A stretch of 45,241 nucleotides of DNA from Hyphomicrobiaceae bacterium (GTDB lineage: Bacteria > Pseudomonadota > Alphaproteobacteria > Rhizobiales > HXMU1428-3): assembly GCA_021775775.1 (NCBI GenBank), contig JAJFHF010000161.1, positions 1 through 45,241 of the forward strand, read 5' to 3'. Shown piece after piece: positions 36,856 to 45,241 of the stretch. Numbering within the stretch: position 1 is the stretch's first letter; each line of letters starts with the position of its first letter. The notes beneath the pieces were generated by a model, which was not told the origin of the DNA, searched no databases, and saw only the letters and a list, made by a program, of their open reading frames with translations. A program made the position numbers and the translations under genes.

Positions 36856-38835
36856 GTGATTATGGAGTGTGGCGTGAGCGTTTCAAGTGTGTCTATTTTT
36901 ACACTGTTTTGGAGTGCCTTTTTTGGCATTTTATGTACAAGCTTGTCTTTTGCTGATGCTCAAGATAGCGGCCCTTTTTCTGATAATGCTGAGCGCACTT
37001 TACGCTCTGGTGTTGAGCAGTTCTCCCAATCTCAAAGACAAGACGATCTTAATGGTGCTTTGTATGGTGATCGTATCAACCCACCGATCCAAATTCTTCC
37101 AAATAGAAGGCTTGATGCGGGTTTGGCGCGCAATGTTCTGCGTCGCGAGGGTGGGTTTTCTGATAATCTCCAAGAGACAAATCAAAATGGAGATGGTCGT
37201 TTTGAAATACGCGGTGGTGAAAGACCCTCCTTTGATCTTGATGTAGAGCGCGCGGCGAGACGACGGCAACAACAATTAGATGAAAAAATGACTGTTCGCG
37301 GAGGTGATGATTTTGATGCTGCAAATCAAAGACGCCGTGGGGGGAATGCTCAAGACCAAGAAATTGACATTAATGATAATGATATAGCCGAATTAGAAGG
37401 GCGCGATGGTAGGCAAGAGGCTGGTCGTGCTGATGATCAAGCTCCTGAAACTCAGGATGAAAATCGCGACAATCAATTTGAAGAAGATTTTTTAAGAGCT
37501 GAGCGGGATCTGGAACAAAATGAAGGAAATAATCAACAAAGAAGGGCTGGTCGTCTTGACCGTGCTAATGATAGAAGAGGGCGCCGGGCAGGTCAACTGG
37601 CCGCTGGTCGCCAGAATGCTACTCAAAGAAGACAAAATGCTGATAATTTAGACCCTGACCCTAATGATATCACAGGGTCTATTCGCCCCAATGCGGATGA
37701 GGACATTTATGCTCAAGAAGGGAAGCGCTTAGGTTCATTTTTGTTCTTCCCAGAAATTACCATCTCGGGACTTTATAGTGATAATCCGACGGCGGCACCT
37801 GCCAACAGACCGGGTGATACAGCTCTTGAATTTGTTCCTCGTTTTTTGCTTCGTTCTGATTGGGCCCGTCATCAACTGGAATTTGAAGGTCAACTTACCA
37901 AAAGTTATTTTTCGGACCTTACATCTGAAAATGTGGAAGAATGGTTTTTGAGTTCGAGAACCCGTCTTGATATTCAGAACAATCACTTCTTAGAGTTGGA
38001 AGGGCGGATTGAAAATCTGCAAGACGACCGAGGGGAAATTGATAACCTCAACACTGATGCCGAATTGGCCACGTTTCAAACATTGAATTTAAATGGCCTT
38101 TATAATTATGGATGGAACCGCTCGAGCTTACAATTGAGGGGAGGGTTGACTGATTATGATTATGATGATGTTACCAACAGCCAAGGTGTGGTCACTAACA
38201 ATGATGACCGTGATTATCTAGAATCTAGTGCCTCTGCCCGCTTAAATCATACATTTAATCCTGGTTTTTCTGTTTTTAGCCAGGCTGATTATGTGGTGCG
38301 AGATTTTGATAGCCGTTTGGATGATCAGGGTTTTCAAAGGGGGGCGAATGGCTATAGCTTTGAGGTGGGTGGCATTTATGACATGAGTGCATTGTGGCGC
38401 TTTGAGGCAAGTGTTGGTCATGAGTGGCTGGACGCTGATGAAGCTCGCTATGTTGATATCAAGGAGGTTGTGTATAACGCGGCTCTGACCTATCGGCCAA
38501 CTGAGACGACAACCTTGGTGCTACGCACTGAGCGTGATGTTGAAAGCACTGACCTTGATGGTACGATTGGGGTTGTGGAAACCGACTATAGCGTTATTTT
38601 AACCCATTATTTTCGTCCTCATATTCGTTTTGTTGGATCGCTTGTGTATGAAGAAGAAGAGTTTGAAGGGGTGGATGTTGAACAAGATACTTTAACTGCT
38701 GGCATAGCTATGCAGTATATTTTGAATAATCGTGCCCGGGTGCTAGCTAGTTATGAATTTTCAGATGTCGACACAAATGATGGGGCTGGGTATCAAGAAA
38801 ATGTTTTTAGAATTGGGCTCAATCTTAGACCATAA
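36856..38835 (+). CDS. Outer-membrane beta-barrel protein with long charged disordered N-terminal region
   Basis: Signal peptide, low-complexity R/D/E/N/Q-rich segment (about aa 80-280), then alternating beta-barrel strands ending in LNLRP. Confidence 0.8.
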   Translation: MIMECGVSVSSVSIFTLFWSAFFGILCTSLSFADAQDSGPFSDNAERTLRSGVEQFSQSQRQDDLNGALYGDRINPPIQILPNRRLDAGLARNVLRREGGFSDNLQETNQNGDGRFEIRGGERPSFDLDVERAARRRQQQLDEKMTVRGGDDFDAANQRRRGGNAQDQEIDINDNDIAELEGRDGRQEAGRADDQAPETQDENRDNQFEEDFLRAERDLEQNEGNNQQRRAGRLDRANDRRGRRAGQLAAGRQNATQRRQNADNLDPDPNDITGSIRPNADEDIYAQEGKRLGSFLFFPEITISGLYSDNPTAAPANRPGDTALEFVPRFLLRSDWARHQLEFEGQLTKSYFSDLTSENVEEWFLSSRTRLDIQNNHFLELEGRIENLQDDRGEIDNLNTDAELATFQTLNLNGLYNYGWNRSSLQLRGGLTDYDYDDVTNSQGVVTNNDDRDYLESSASARLNHTFNPGFSVFSQADYVVRDFDSRLDDQGFQRGANGYSFEVGGIYDMSALWRFEASVGHEWLDADEARYVDIKEVVYNAALTYRPTETTTLVLRTERDVESTDLDGTIGVVETDYSVILTHYFRPHIRFVGSLVYEEEEFEGVDVEQDTLTAGIAMQYILNNRARVLASYEFSDVDTNDGAGYQENVFRIGLNLRP

Positions 38836-38881
38836 GATTTACTCATAGCTTATTGATTAAACTAATTCGAAAATCAGACCA

Positions 38882-39760
38882 TCAGATCAGTTTGCGCAAG
38901 GCGTCTCGAAATGCGGGGCCTATATCATCTCGTGAGAGAGCAAAGGCAACGTTAGCTGCCAAAAATCCAATCTTAGAGCCACAATCAAAGCTTCTCCCCT
39001 CATAAGGACAGGCATAAAACTCTTGGTCATTCATTAGTGTTTTCATGGCATCAGTTATTTGAATTTCGTTACCAGCACCTTCAGTTTGTGTCGCTAATAT
39101 ATCAAATATCTCAGGTTGTAAGATGTAACGGCCCATAATAATTAGATTTGAAGGGGCTGTGCGCGGGGCTGGTTTTTCAACCATGCCATTGATTTTCATT
39201 GTTCCGCATTCATTTTTTAAGACATCAACCACGCCATAATTAGAGGTTTGGTCTGGTTCGACTTCTTCAACGGCCAAAATATTCCCACCGGTTTTGTTGT
39301 AAATATCCATCATTTGAGCCATACACCCTTTATCTGGTGCTTGGACCAATACATCGGGCAGCAATAATGCAAATGGTTCATTGCCGACCAAGTCACGTGC
39401 GCACCATACTGCATGGCCGAGACCTTTGGGGGACTGTTGTCTTGTGTAACTTGTCTGGCCAGCTTTAGGTAACAAGTCATTGAGCATATTTAATTCTTCA
39501 AGCTTGCCCCTCTCACTCAGGGTGGTCTCTAACTCAACTTGTTTGTCAAAATGATCTTCAATAACCGTTTTGTTGCGCCCCGTTACAAAAATAAAATGTT
39601 CAATACCTGCTGCTCTTGCTTCATCAACCACATGTTGAATGATCGGCCGGTCAACGATGGTTAGCATTTCTTTTGGCATGGCTTTGGTCGCTGGTAGAAA
39701 CCGTGTTCCTAAACCGGCAACCGGCAAGATTGCTTTTCTAATGCGTTGTGTTGGCGCCAT
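38882..39760 (-). CDS. galU: UTP-glucose-1-phosphate uridylyltransferase
   Basis: RKAILPVAGLGTRFLPATKAMPKEMLTIVDRPIIQHVVDEA; VEKPAP; start corrected to MAPTQ at 39760. Confidence 0.95.
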   Translation of the reverse strand: MAPTQRIRKAILPVAGLGTRFLPATKAMPKEMLTIVDRPIIQHVVDEARAAGIEHFIFVTGRNKTVIEDHFDKQVELETTLSERGKLEELNMLNDLLPKAGQTSYTRQQSPKGLGHAVWCARDLVGNEPFALLLPDVLVQAPDKGCMAQMMDIYNKTGGNILAVEEVEPDQTSNYGVVDVLKNECGTMKINGMVEKPAPRTAPSNLIIMGRYILQPEIFDILATQTEGAGNEIQITDAMKTLMNDQEFYACPYEGRSFDCGSKIGFLAANVAFALSRDDIGPAFRDALRKLI

Positions 39761-39964
39761 TGTTTTTCCCCTTAAACACAATTTCAAACAATGTGTCCCT
39801 TAAGCGTTTGCTCGCTTCGCTGTTGTTTAAAAGTTGTCTTATCATTTTGCGAATTGAAGTGTAATTAATAAGAAAATTGCGATATATTTCAATAGAAATT
39901 AAATATCGACCATTTATTGCATAAATACTATTAAATTGCCTTTGCTGTGGGGGCTTCAAGTTTT

Positions 39965-39996
39965 ATTCATATAAACCTTATATGGTTTATATGAAT
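39965..39996. repeat. 13-bp perfect inverted repeat (possible operator) between divergent galU and galE
   Basis: ATTCATATAAACC-TTATAT-GGTTTATATGAAT. Confidence 0.75.
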
Positions 39997-40118
39997 GCTT
40001 CGTATAAGAGTTTGCTTGTAATTAAAAATGAATACTTACTAGTACATATGTTTTTTAGTTGCTAGCCTTGTGTATGAGATTATGAACATTATATTCTAGG
40101 TTAAAAGAGGATTGTGGT

Positions 40119-41111
40119 ATGGCAGTTTTGGTGACAGGTGGTGCAGGGTTTATTGGGAGCCATACAGCGTGGGCTTTACAAGATCGCGGTGAAACCGTGG
40201 TCGTTCTGGATAACCTTACCACAGGTTTTGAATGGGCCGTTCCAGATGGTGCCACTTTGGTTGTCGGTGATATTGCGGATCAAAAATTAGTTGAAACCAT
40301 CATTCTAAAACATGGAATAACTGGCATTATTCATTTTGCAGGCTCGATTGTGGTGCCTGAGTCTATCCAAGACCCCCTTGGTTATTATCTTAACAATACT
40401 TCCAAAACACGTGATTTGCTTGCTGTGGCGGTTGCTCAAAATATTAAGAATTTTATCTTTTCCTCAACGGCCGCAGTTTATGGCATGCCAGACATTAACC
40501 CGGTTACTGAAGAGGCGCCATTTGCGCCAATTTCACCGTATGGTGCCTCAAAAATGATGACGGAAATGATGCTTCGAGATATTGCTGCTGCGACTGATTT
40601 GAATTATGTTGCTCTTCGTTATTTTAATGTTGCTGGTGCTGATCCTGTTGGTCGCACGGGGCAGTCAACACCCAAAGCGACACATTTGATTAAGGTTGCA
40701 GCTGAAATAATCCATGGTCCTCGCAGCCAGATGAATGTCTTTGGGCAAGATTACCCGACCAAAGATGGCTCGTGTGTGCGCGATTATATCCATGTTTCTG
40801 ATTTGGCTGAGGCTCATTGTGTGGCTTTAGATTATTTGCGCGATCAAGGGACAAGCCGGGTTTTTAATTGTGGCTATGGTCAAGGTTTTAGTGTTTTGGA
40901 TGTGATAGAAACCGTTAAAAAAGTCTCTGGAGTTAATTTCCCTGTCATTATTGGTGATCGGCGTGAAGGGGACCCAGCTGAGTTAATTGCTGCCTCGGAT
41001 CGCATCCGCGCTGAACTTGGTTGGCAACCTCATTATCAAGACCTTGAGACAATTGTGACCCATGCTCTTGCCTGGGAAGAAAAGCTGAATGATTTGAAAA
41101 AGGTTTCTTGA
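40119..41111 (+). CDS. galE: UDP-glucose 4-epimerase
   Basis: VLVTGGAGFIGSHTAWAL, SSTAAVYG, YGASKMMTEMML, LRYFNVAGADP. Confidence 0.95.
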   Translation: MAVLVTGGAGFIGSHTAWALQDRGETVVVLDNLTTGFEWAVPDGATLVVGDIADQKLVETIILKHGITGIIHFAGSIVVPESIQDPLGYYLNNTSKTRDLLAVAVAQNIKNFIFSSTAAVYGMPDINPVTEEAPFAPISPYGASKMMTEMMLRDIAAATDLNYVALRYFNVAGADPVGRTGQSTPKATHLIKVAAEIIHGPRSQMNVFGQDYPTKDGSCVRDYIHVSDLAEAHCVALDYLRDQGTSRVFNCGYGQGFSVLDVIETVKKVSGVNFPVIIGDRREGDPAELIAASDRIRAELGWQPHYQDLETIVTHALAWEEKLNDLKKVS

Positions 41112-41257
41112 ATTTTTTATAAATAAGAGACTTTTATATGATCGAGTTTGCGTTTAATTTTCTTGACCTGCCAAAATCTGCCTTCATTATAAATCATACT
41201 TCCCCACAGTATCAGTATAGTTAAATGAAACGTGAGCAATGTGCTAGAGGAGAGCAG

Positions 41258-42649
41258 ATGGCCGTTATTCAATTATGGTTTCCTAAACGAGCAAATTTGA
41301 TTTCTCTCTTTGTGATTATATGTTCATGTTTTTTTATATCTTCTGGGGTGTTTGCCCGAGAGCGACACATAAAAACTGACCCTGCTTTGGAAAAGTGGAA
41401 AACGGTGCTGTGGCAAACAGCGAAAGAACAAGGCATAAGCCGTAAAACCTTTAAAGCTGCCGTGAGCAATGTTCGCCCTAATTATAAATTGCCGCGTGTG
41501 CGCACACATGCCAGGTGGGATAAAATAATACGCCAACAAAAAAAATCTGGAACGGCTCAAAAAAGAAAAGCTGTGAGCAAAAATTCTTTTCCTGCTTCTT
41601 GCTCTCGGCCTCGCCAAAAAGAATTTTTGTTTCCAACGGGGTATTTTCAAGAGCGCTATGTTCGTAATTTGGTAAGTCAAGGCAAAGAGATTAGAAATAA
41701 ATATAAAAACATTTTACCACTGATTGAAAAACGCTATGGCGTTGATATGCGCGCGGTGTTGGGGATTTGGGGAAAAGAGACGGCCTATGGGCGGGCTAAA
41801 AATAAATTTGATGGCATCCGTACATTGCTATCACTTGCCTATGCCGGTGCGCCTGATGCACGGCCTAAGTATAGACAAAACTTACTGCATGCTTTGAAGT
41901 TTATTGATGAAGGCCATATTAGCTTAGCTGCGTATAAAACTACCTATGCAGGGGCGACCGGTTACCCTCAGTTTTCACCTGACATTGTTGCTGCTTACGC
42001 GGTTGATTTTGATGGCGATGGTCGTAAAAATATTTGGAGTAGTGTGCCCGACGCTTTGGCATCTGCTGCGAATTACTTAAAAGCCATTGGCTGGAAATCT
42101 GGCCAAGGGTGGGGCTATGAAGTTGATGTGCCTAAAGGCTTTAATTGTGCCGTGGAGGGGCCTTTGGGACGAAGAACGATTGCGGAATGGCGCGCCCTTG
42201 GGGTCCGGCGGGTTAAGGGTGCTAATGGTAAGGTTTTGAAGTTTCCTGACCTTGCGCAAAAAGTTCAATTTATGGCACCTGCTGGTATGAATGGTCCTAA
42301 GTTTTTGGTCACGGAGAACTTTGAGGTTTTTCGGCGTTATAACAAAGCTGATCTTTATGCTTTGTTTGTTGGCCATTTAGGGGACCTTATTTGGTGTAAT
42401 GGCGGCCGTAAAAAATGTGATTTTCAAACAGCTTGGCCGTCTAAAGATAATTTTGGTTTTACCCGCAAACGTATTTGTGAAGTTCAAATACATTTAAAGC
42501 ATCTTGGCGCTTCTGAAGAGAACCCTGATGGGTTGTTTGGTGGGAAAACTCGCAATGGGATTGGCACATATGAGCGACAAATTGGGCGGCTGCCGAGTTG
42601 TTTTCCAAATAAGGCCTTGTTAAAGTCTTTGAGAGAAGATGACAAATAA
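41258..42649 (+). CDS. Lytic murein transglycosylase (MltB/SLT_2 family), divergent paralogue
   Basis: RYGVDMRAVLGIWGKETAYG, GATGYPQFSPDIVAAYAVDFDGDGRKNIW, DALASAANYL; C-terminal PG_binding_1-like; ATG 41258 after GAGGAG. Confidence 0.88.
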   Translation: MAVIQLWFPKRANLISLFVIICSCFFISSGVFARERHIKTDPALEKWKTVLWQTAKEQGISRKTFKAAVSNVRPNYKLPRVRTHARWDKIIRQQKKSGTAQKRKAVSKNSFPASCSRPRQKEFLFPTGYFQERYVRNLVSQGKEIRNKYKNILPLIEKRYGVDMRAVLGIWGKETAYGRAKNKFDGIRTLLSLAYAGAPDARPKYRQNLLHALKFIDEGHISLAAYKTTYAGATGYPQFSPDIVAAYAVDFDGDGRKNIWSSVPDALASAANYLKAIGWKSGQGWGYEVDVPKGFNCAVEGPLGRRTIAEWRALGVRRVKGANGKVLKFPDLAQKVQFMAPAGMNGPKFLVTENFEVFRRYNKADLYALFVGHLGDLIWCNGGRKKCDFQTAWPSKDNFGFTRKRICEVQIHLKHLGASEENPDGLFGGKTRNGIGTYERQIGRLPSCFPNKALLKSLREDDK

Positions 42650-42777
42650 AGCTGTATATTTTGGGATTTTGTCAAGAAATTGCCAATCTCTTTTTTTATT
42701 GAGACCTGTTGTACGCGTTAGACCTTAACCTTCTTGATGAGTGTGCACTCTCTTGAGATTTTGAATAGGATGATTGT

Positions 42778-44037
42778 GTGAGACAATATTGTTCCTTTAA
42801 ACAAAAGCATTGTTATTTTAAATTGCTTGCGCAAAGAGCGCGCAAAATGGTTTCGTTTTGTTTGCTGTTGCTTGGATTGATTGTGGTTGGGCATGGGCCT
42901 TCAGATGTACAGGCAAGCCCCCAATTTCGTGTGTTTTTAGAGAAATTTTGGCCCACTGCTAAGCGAGCAGGTATTCGTAAATCGGTTTATTGGAAAGCCG
43001 TTGGGGGGTTGACCCCTGATCCTTCTATTGGGCTGGCTCAGTCCTCTCAGCCTGAATTTGTAAGCCCAGTATGGCGCTATATTGATCGAGGGGTTTCTGA
43101 TAGACGCATTGAACTTGGCCAGCAAGCGTTGAATGAACGGGCTGATATTTTAGCAAAGATAAGTCAAAGGTATGGGGTCGAAAAACAAATTCTTTTGGCC
43201 ATATGGGGCATGGAAAGTACCTATGGACAAAATAAGGGTGATAAAGACGTTGTCCGCTCTTTGGCGACGATGGCGTACAGAGGAAAACGTCGTTCTTATG
43301 GGCGTAAACAACTCATAGGAGCGCTTAAAATTTTACAGCGCGGCGATATTTCTTTGCGTGACTTTAAAGGCTCTTGGGCGGGGGCTATGGGGCATACTCA
43401 GTTTATTCCTACAACTTATAATCATTATGCTGTTGATTATACGGGAGATGGGAAAAGAGATATTTGGGGATCGGTAACAGATGCGCTGGCCTCTAGTGCT
43501 AATTATTTAAAGAAGTCAGGTTGGCAAACGGGCAAAACATGGGGCTATGAGGTTGTGGTGCCTAAGGGGTATAATTATGCCGTGTCTGGATGGCGAGTTA
43601 AGAAAACCCTTGGGCAATGGCAGAAATTAGGGATCAAACGGGTGAATGGCTTTAATTTTCCTCGCCCAAATGATCGCGCTCAATTGCTATTACCTGCTGG
43701 GGCGCATGGGCCTGCCTTTTTGGTGCTTAAAAACTTTAAAGTGCTGATGCGCTATAATGCGTCTGTTTCTTATGTTCTAGCCGTTGGGCATTTAGGTGAT
43801 CGTATTTTGGGATATGACGCTTTTATCCAAGACTGGCCAAAACAAGATCGTTTGCTTAAATATGTGGAGCAAAAAGAAATACAAAGCCGATTGAAACAAA
43901 AGGGCTATAAAATAAGCAAAATTGACGGTAAAATGGGGCCACAAACGAAACGGGCCTTAAGGTCGTATCAAAGAAGAATAGGTTGGCCAGCCGATGGCTA
44001 TCCGACTCATGCCTTATTAGAGAGATTGCGACGTTAG
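42778..44037 (+). CDS. Lytic murein transglycosylase (MltB/SLT_2 family) with PG_binding_1 domain
   Basis: RYGVEKQILLAIWGMESTYG, GAMGHTQFIPTTYNHYAVDYTGDGKRDIWGS, KIDGKMGPQTKRALRSYQRRIGWPADGYPT. Confidence 0.94.
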   Translation: MRQYCSFKQKHCYFKLLAQRARKMVSFCLLLLGLIVVGHGPSDVQASPQFRVFLEKFWPTAKRAGIRKSVYWKAVGGLTPDPSIGLAQSSQPEFVSPVWRYIDRGVSDRRIELGQQALNERADILAKISQRYGVEKQILLAIWGMESTYGQNKGDKDVVRSLATMAYRGKRRSYGRKQLIGALKILQRGDISLRDFKGSWAGAMGHTQFIPTTYNHYAVDYTGDGKRDIWGSVTDALASSANYLKKSGWQTGKTWGYEVVVPKGYNYAVSGWRVKKTLGQWQKLGIKRVNGFNFPRPNDRAQLLLPAGAHGPAFLVLKNFKVLMRYNASVSYVLAVGHLGDRILGYDAFIQDWPKQDRLLKYVEQKEIQSRLKQKGYKISKIDGKMGPQTKRALRSYQRRIGWPADGYPTHALLERLRR

Positions 44038-44084
44038 GGAAAAGGTCCCGTTATGTTGCAAGAGCAAAGCTTAGAACAATGTTG

Positions 44085-45241
44085 ATGTTAAGTTTTTCAC
44101 AAATTCAAACAAAATGGTCATCTTTCATAAGAGCGCCATTTTTATCAAGTGTGCCGTTTCTATCAAGTGTGTCAGATCTATCAAGTGCGCCAGTTCTATT
44201 AAGTTTGCGGGGCCGTGCCAGTGTTGTTTGTTTGTGGGCATTTGTGTGTTTACTGTTTTTCCCTGCCCTTTCACATGGAGCGAATGACAATGCTTCATAT
44301 GTGACGCCGTTTCCATCTGGTGGTACTTATAAAGTTTTGGTGTTAGGTGATGGCTATGCTGATGGAGCTTGGGTTGGCTTGAGCCGCGTTTTGAAAACCA
44401 ATAAAAAAATCGAACTTTTTAAAGAGGTTGGGTATAGCGCTAGTTTGATGACAAGAGGGCGCAAAGATTGGGTTAAAAAATTAGATGGTATGCTTGCCAA
44501 ACGAGCTTATGATATTGCCATTGTTATGATTGGCATAAATGACCGGCGCCCATTTAAAATCAAGAAAAAACGCTTTTATATGGACAGTGAAGAATGGCGC
44601 TCGCGTTATCGGCAACGTATTTTGCAAGTTTTGCGCAAATTAGCTGCTAAGAAAATTTCTGTTTATTGGGTGGGGATGCCTATTGTTCGGCAATCTAAGG
44701 TGCGCGCGGAATTAGAGACCATTAATGAGATGGTGAAATTGCAAGCCGCCAGCGCCCAGGTGCGTTATATTGATCACTGGATTCACTTTGCTAATGATGA
44801 TGGGCAATATTCGCCTTATGGTCCTGATGTGAATGGTAAAATACGGTTGTTACGTTCTAAGGATGGGTTTTATTTTACCAGGGCCGGCTATGAAAAGTTG
44901 GGGTATTTTATTGATAACTTCATTCAACGAGATTTACGTGAAGCGCGCGCTGAACGTAATGTTCCTCTGTTAGGGGATAAATCTGATCAAACCTATTTAT
45001 TGACCCGTCATGATCTTGATAATCCTAGAAACCGTCGCTTAAGCAATAAAGTTTCAGATAAAAAGGGGGCGCCTGGTCAATTATCGCGCTTGTTACCTAA
45101 ACGATCGAAATATGAAACCGTTCAACATAGCTCGGTTACACTTGCAGCTGATAAATCACAAACGGGTAAAGAGGTGGTGTTTAAGATCATCCGTCCGGCC
45201 ATTCCAGCGGCGGCGTTTACGATTTCAAAACGGGTTTCTGC
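44085..45241 (+). CDS. DUF459 / SGNH-hydrolase-like exported protein (3' truncated by window)
   Basis: Open frame from ATG 44085 to window end, absent from the ORF track; TM/signal segment ASVVCLWAFVCLLFFPALSHG; YKVLVLGDGYADG, IVMIGINDRRP, YWVGMPIVR, YFTRAGYEKLGYFI. Confidence 0.85.
   Translation, partial: MLSFSQIQTKWSSFIRAPFLSSVPFLSSVSDLSSAPVLLSLRGRASVVCLWAFVCLLFFPALSHGANDNASYVTPFPSGGTYKVLVLGDGYADGAWVGLSRVLKTNKKIELFKEVGYSASLMTRGRKDWVKKLDGMLAKRAYDIAIVMIGINDRRPFKIKKKRFYMDSEEWRSRYRQRILQVLRKLAAKKISVYWVGMPIVRQSKVRAELETINEMVKLQAASAQVRYIDHWIHFANDDGQYSPYGPDVNGKIRLLRSKDGFYFTRAGYEKLGYFIDNFIQRDLREARAERNVPLLGDKSDQTYLLTRHDLDNPRNRRLSNKVSDKKGAPGQLSRLLPKRSKYETVQHSSVTLAADKSQTGKEVVFKIIRPAIPAAAFTISKRVS
44136..44207 (+). 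repeat. Four 18-bp imperfect tandem repeats in the 5' coding region of the DUF459 gene
   Basis: CCATTTTTATCAAGTGTG / CCGTTTCTATCAAGTGTG / TCAGATCTATCAAGTGCG / CCAGTTCTATTAAGTTTG, encoding PFLSSV-PFLSSV-SDLSSA-PVLLSL. Confidence 0.85.

Noticed and set aside
39738-39959. 73-aa minus-strand ORF upstream of galU
   Set aside because: Overlaps galU start region, AT-rich, no domain; likely non-coding leader
1-45241. CRISPR arrays, transposases, integrases, rRNA
   Set aside because: No regularly spaced repeats, no transposase/integrase ORFs and no rRNA-like sequence seen; the tandem repeats found are coding and have no spacers

Overview
The window reads as one contiguous piece of an alphaproteobacterial (probably Hyphomicrobiales/Rhizobiales-like) chromosome. 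About 1-15,980 is an RcGTA-type gene transfer agent (GTA) structural cluster on the + strand: the tail end of a gp1/TerS-like gene, TerL, portal, prohead protease, capsid, head-tail connectors, tail proteins, a very short tape measure, and gp12-gp15. A lysis module follows, with a holin-like ORF and a CHAP-like + GH108 lysin that ends in a transmembrane domain. The rest is chromosomal: feuPQ-like two-component system, glycine-zipper protein, DegP/HtrA, a second RR/HK pair, glnE, an EF-hand/ECF-sigma/membrane/Spy-like metal-sensing module, PAS-HK, pepN, dusA, PomAB/MotAB-like stator, an outer-membrane beta-barrel with a disordered domain, galU, galE, two tandem MltB-type transglycosylases and a truncated DUF459/SGNH gene. 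The strongest unannotated signals are: (1) a minus-strand two-hairpin RNA 3' of motB with C-rich anti-Shine-Dalgarno loops and a U9 terminator (cuckoo/alpha-r14-like); (2) an in-frame start with a strong SD inside the lysin ORF that would make a separate holin-like protein; (3) alternative hairpin pairs in GTA intergenic gaps; (4) an in-frame single amber codon between the two tail-chaperone ORFs. No computation was run. Family names come from reading the protein sequences.
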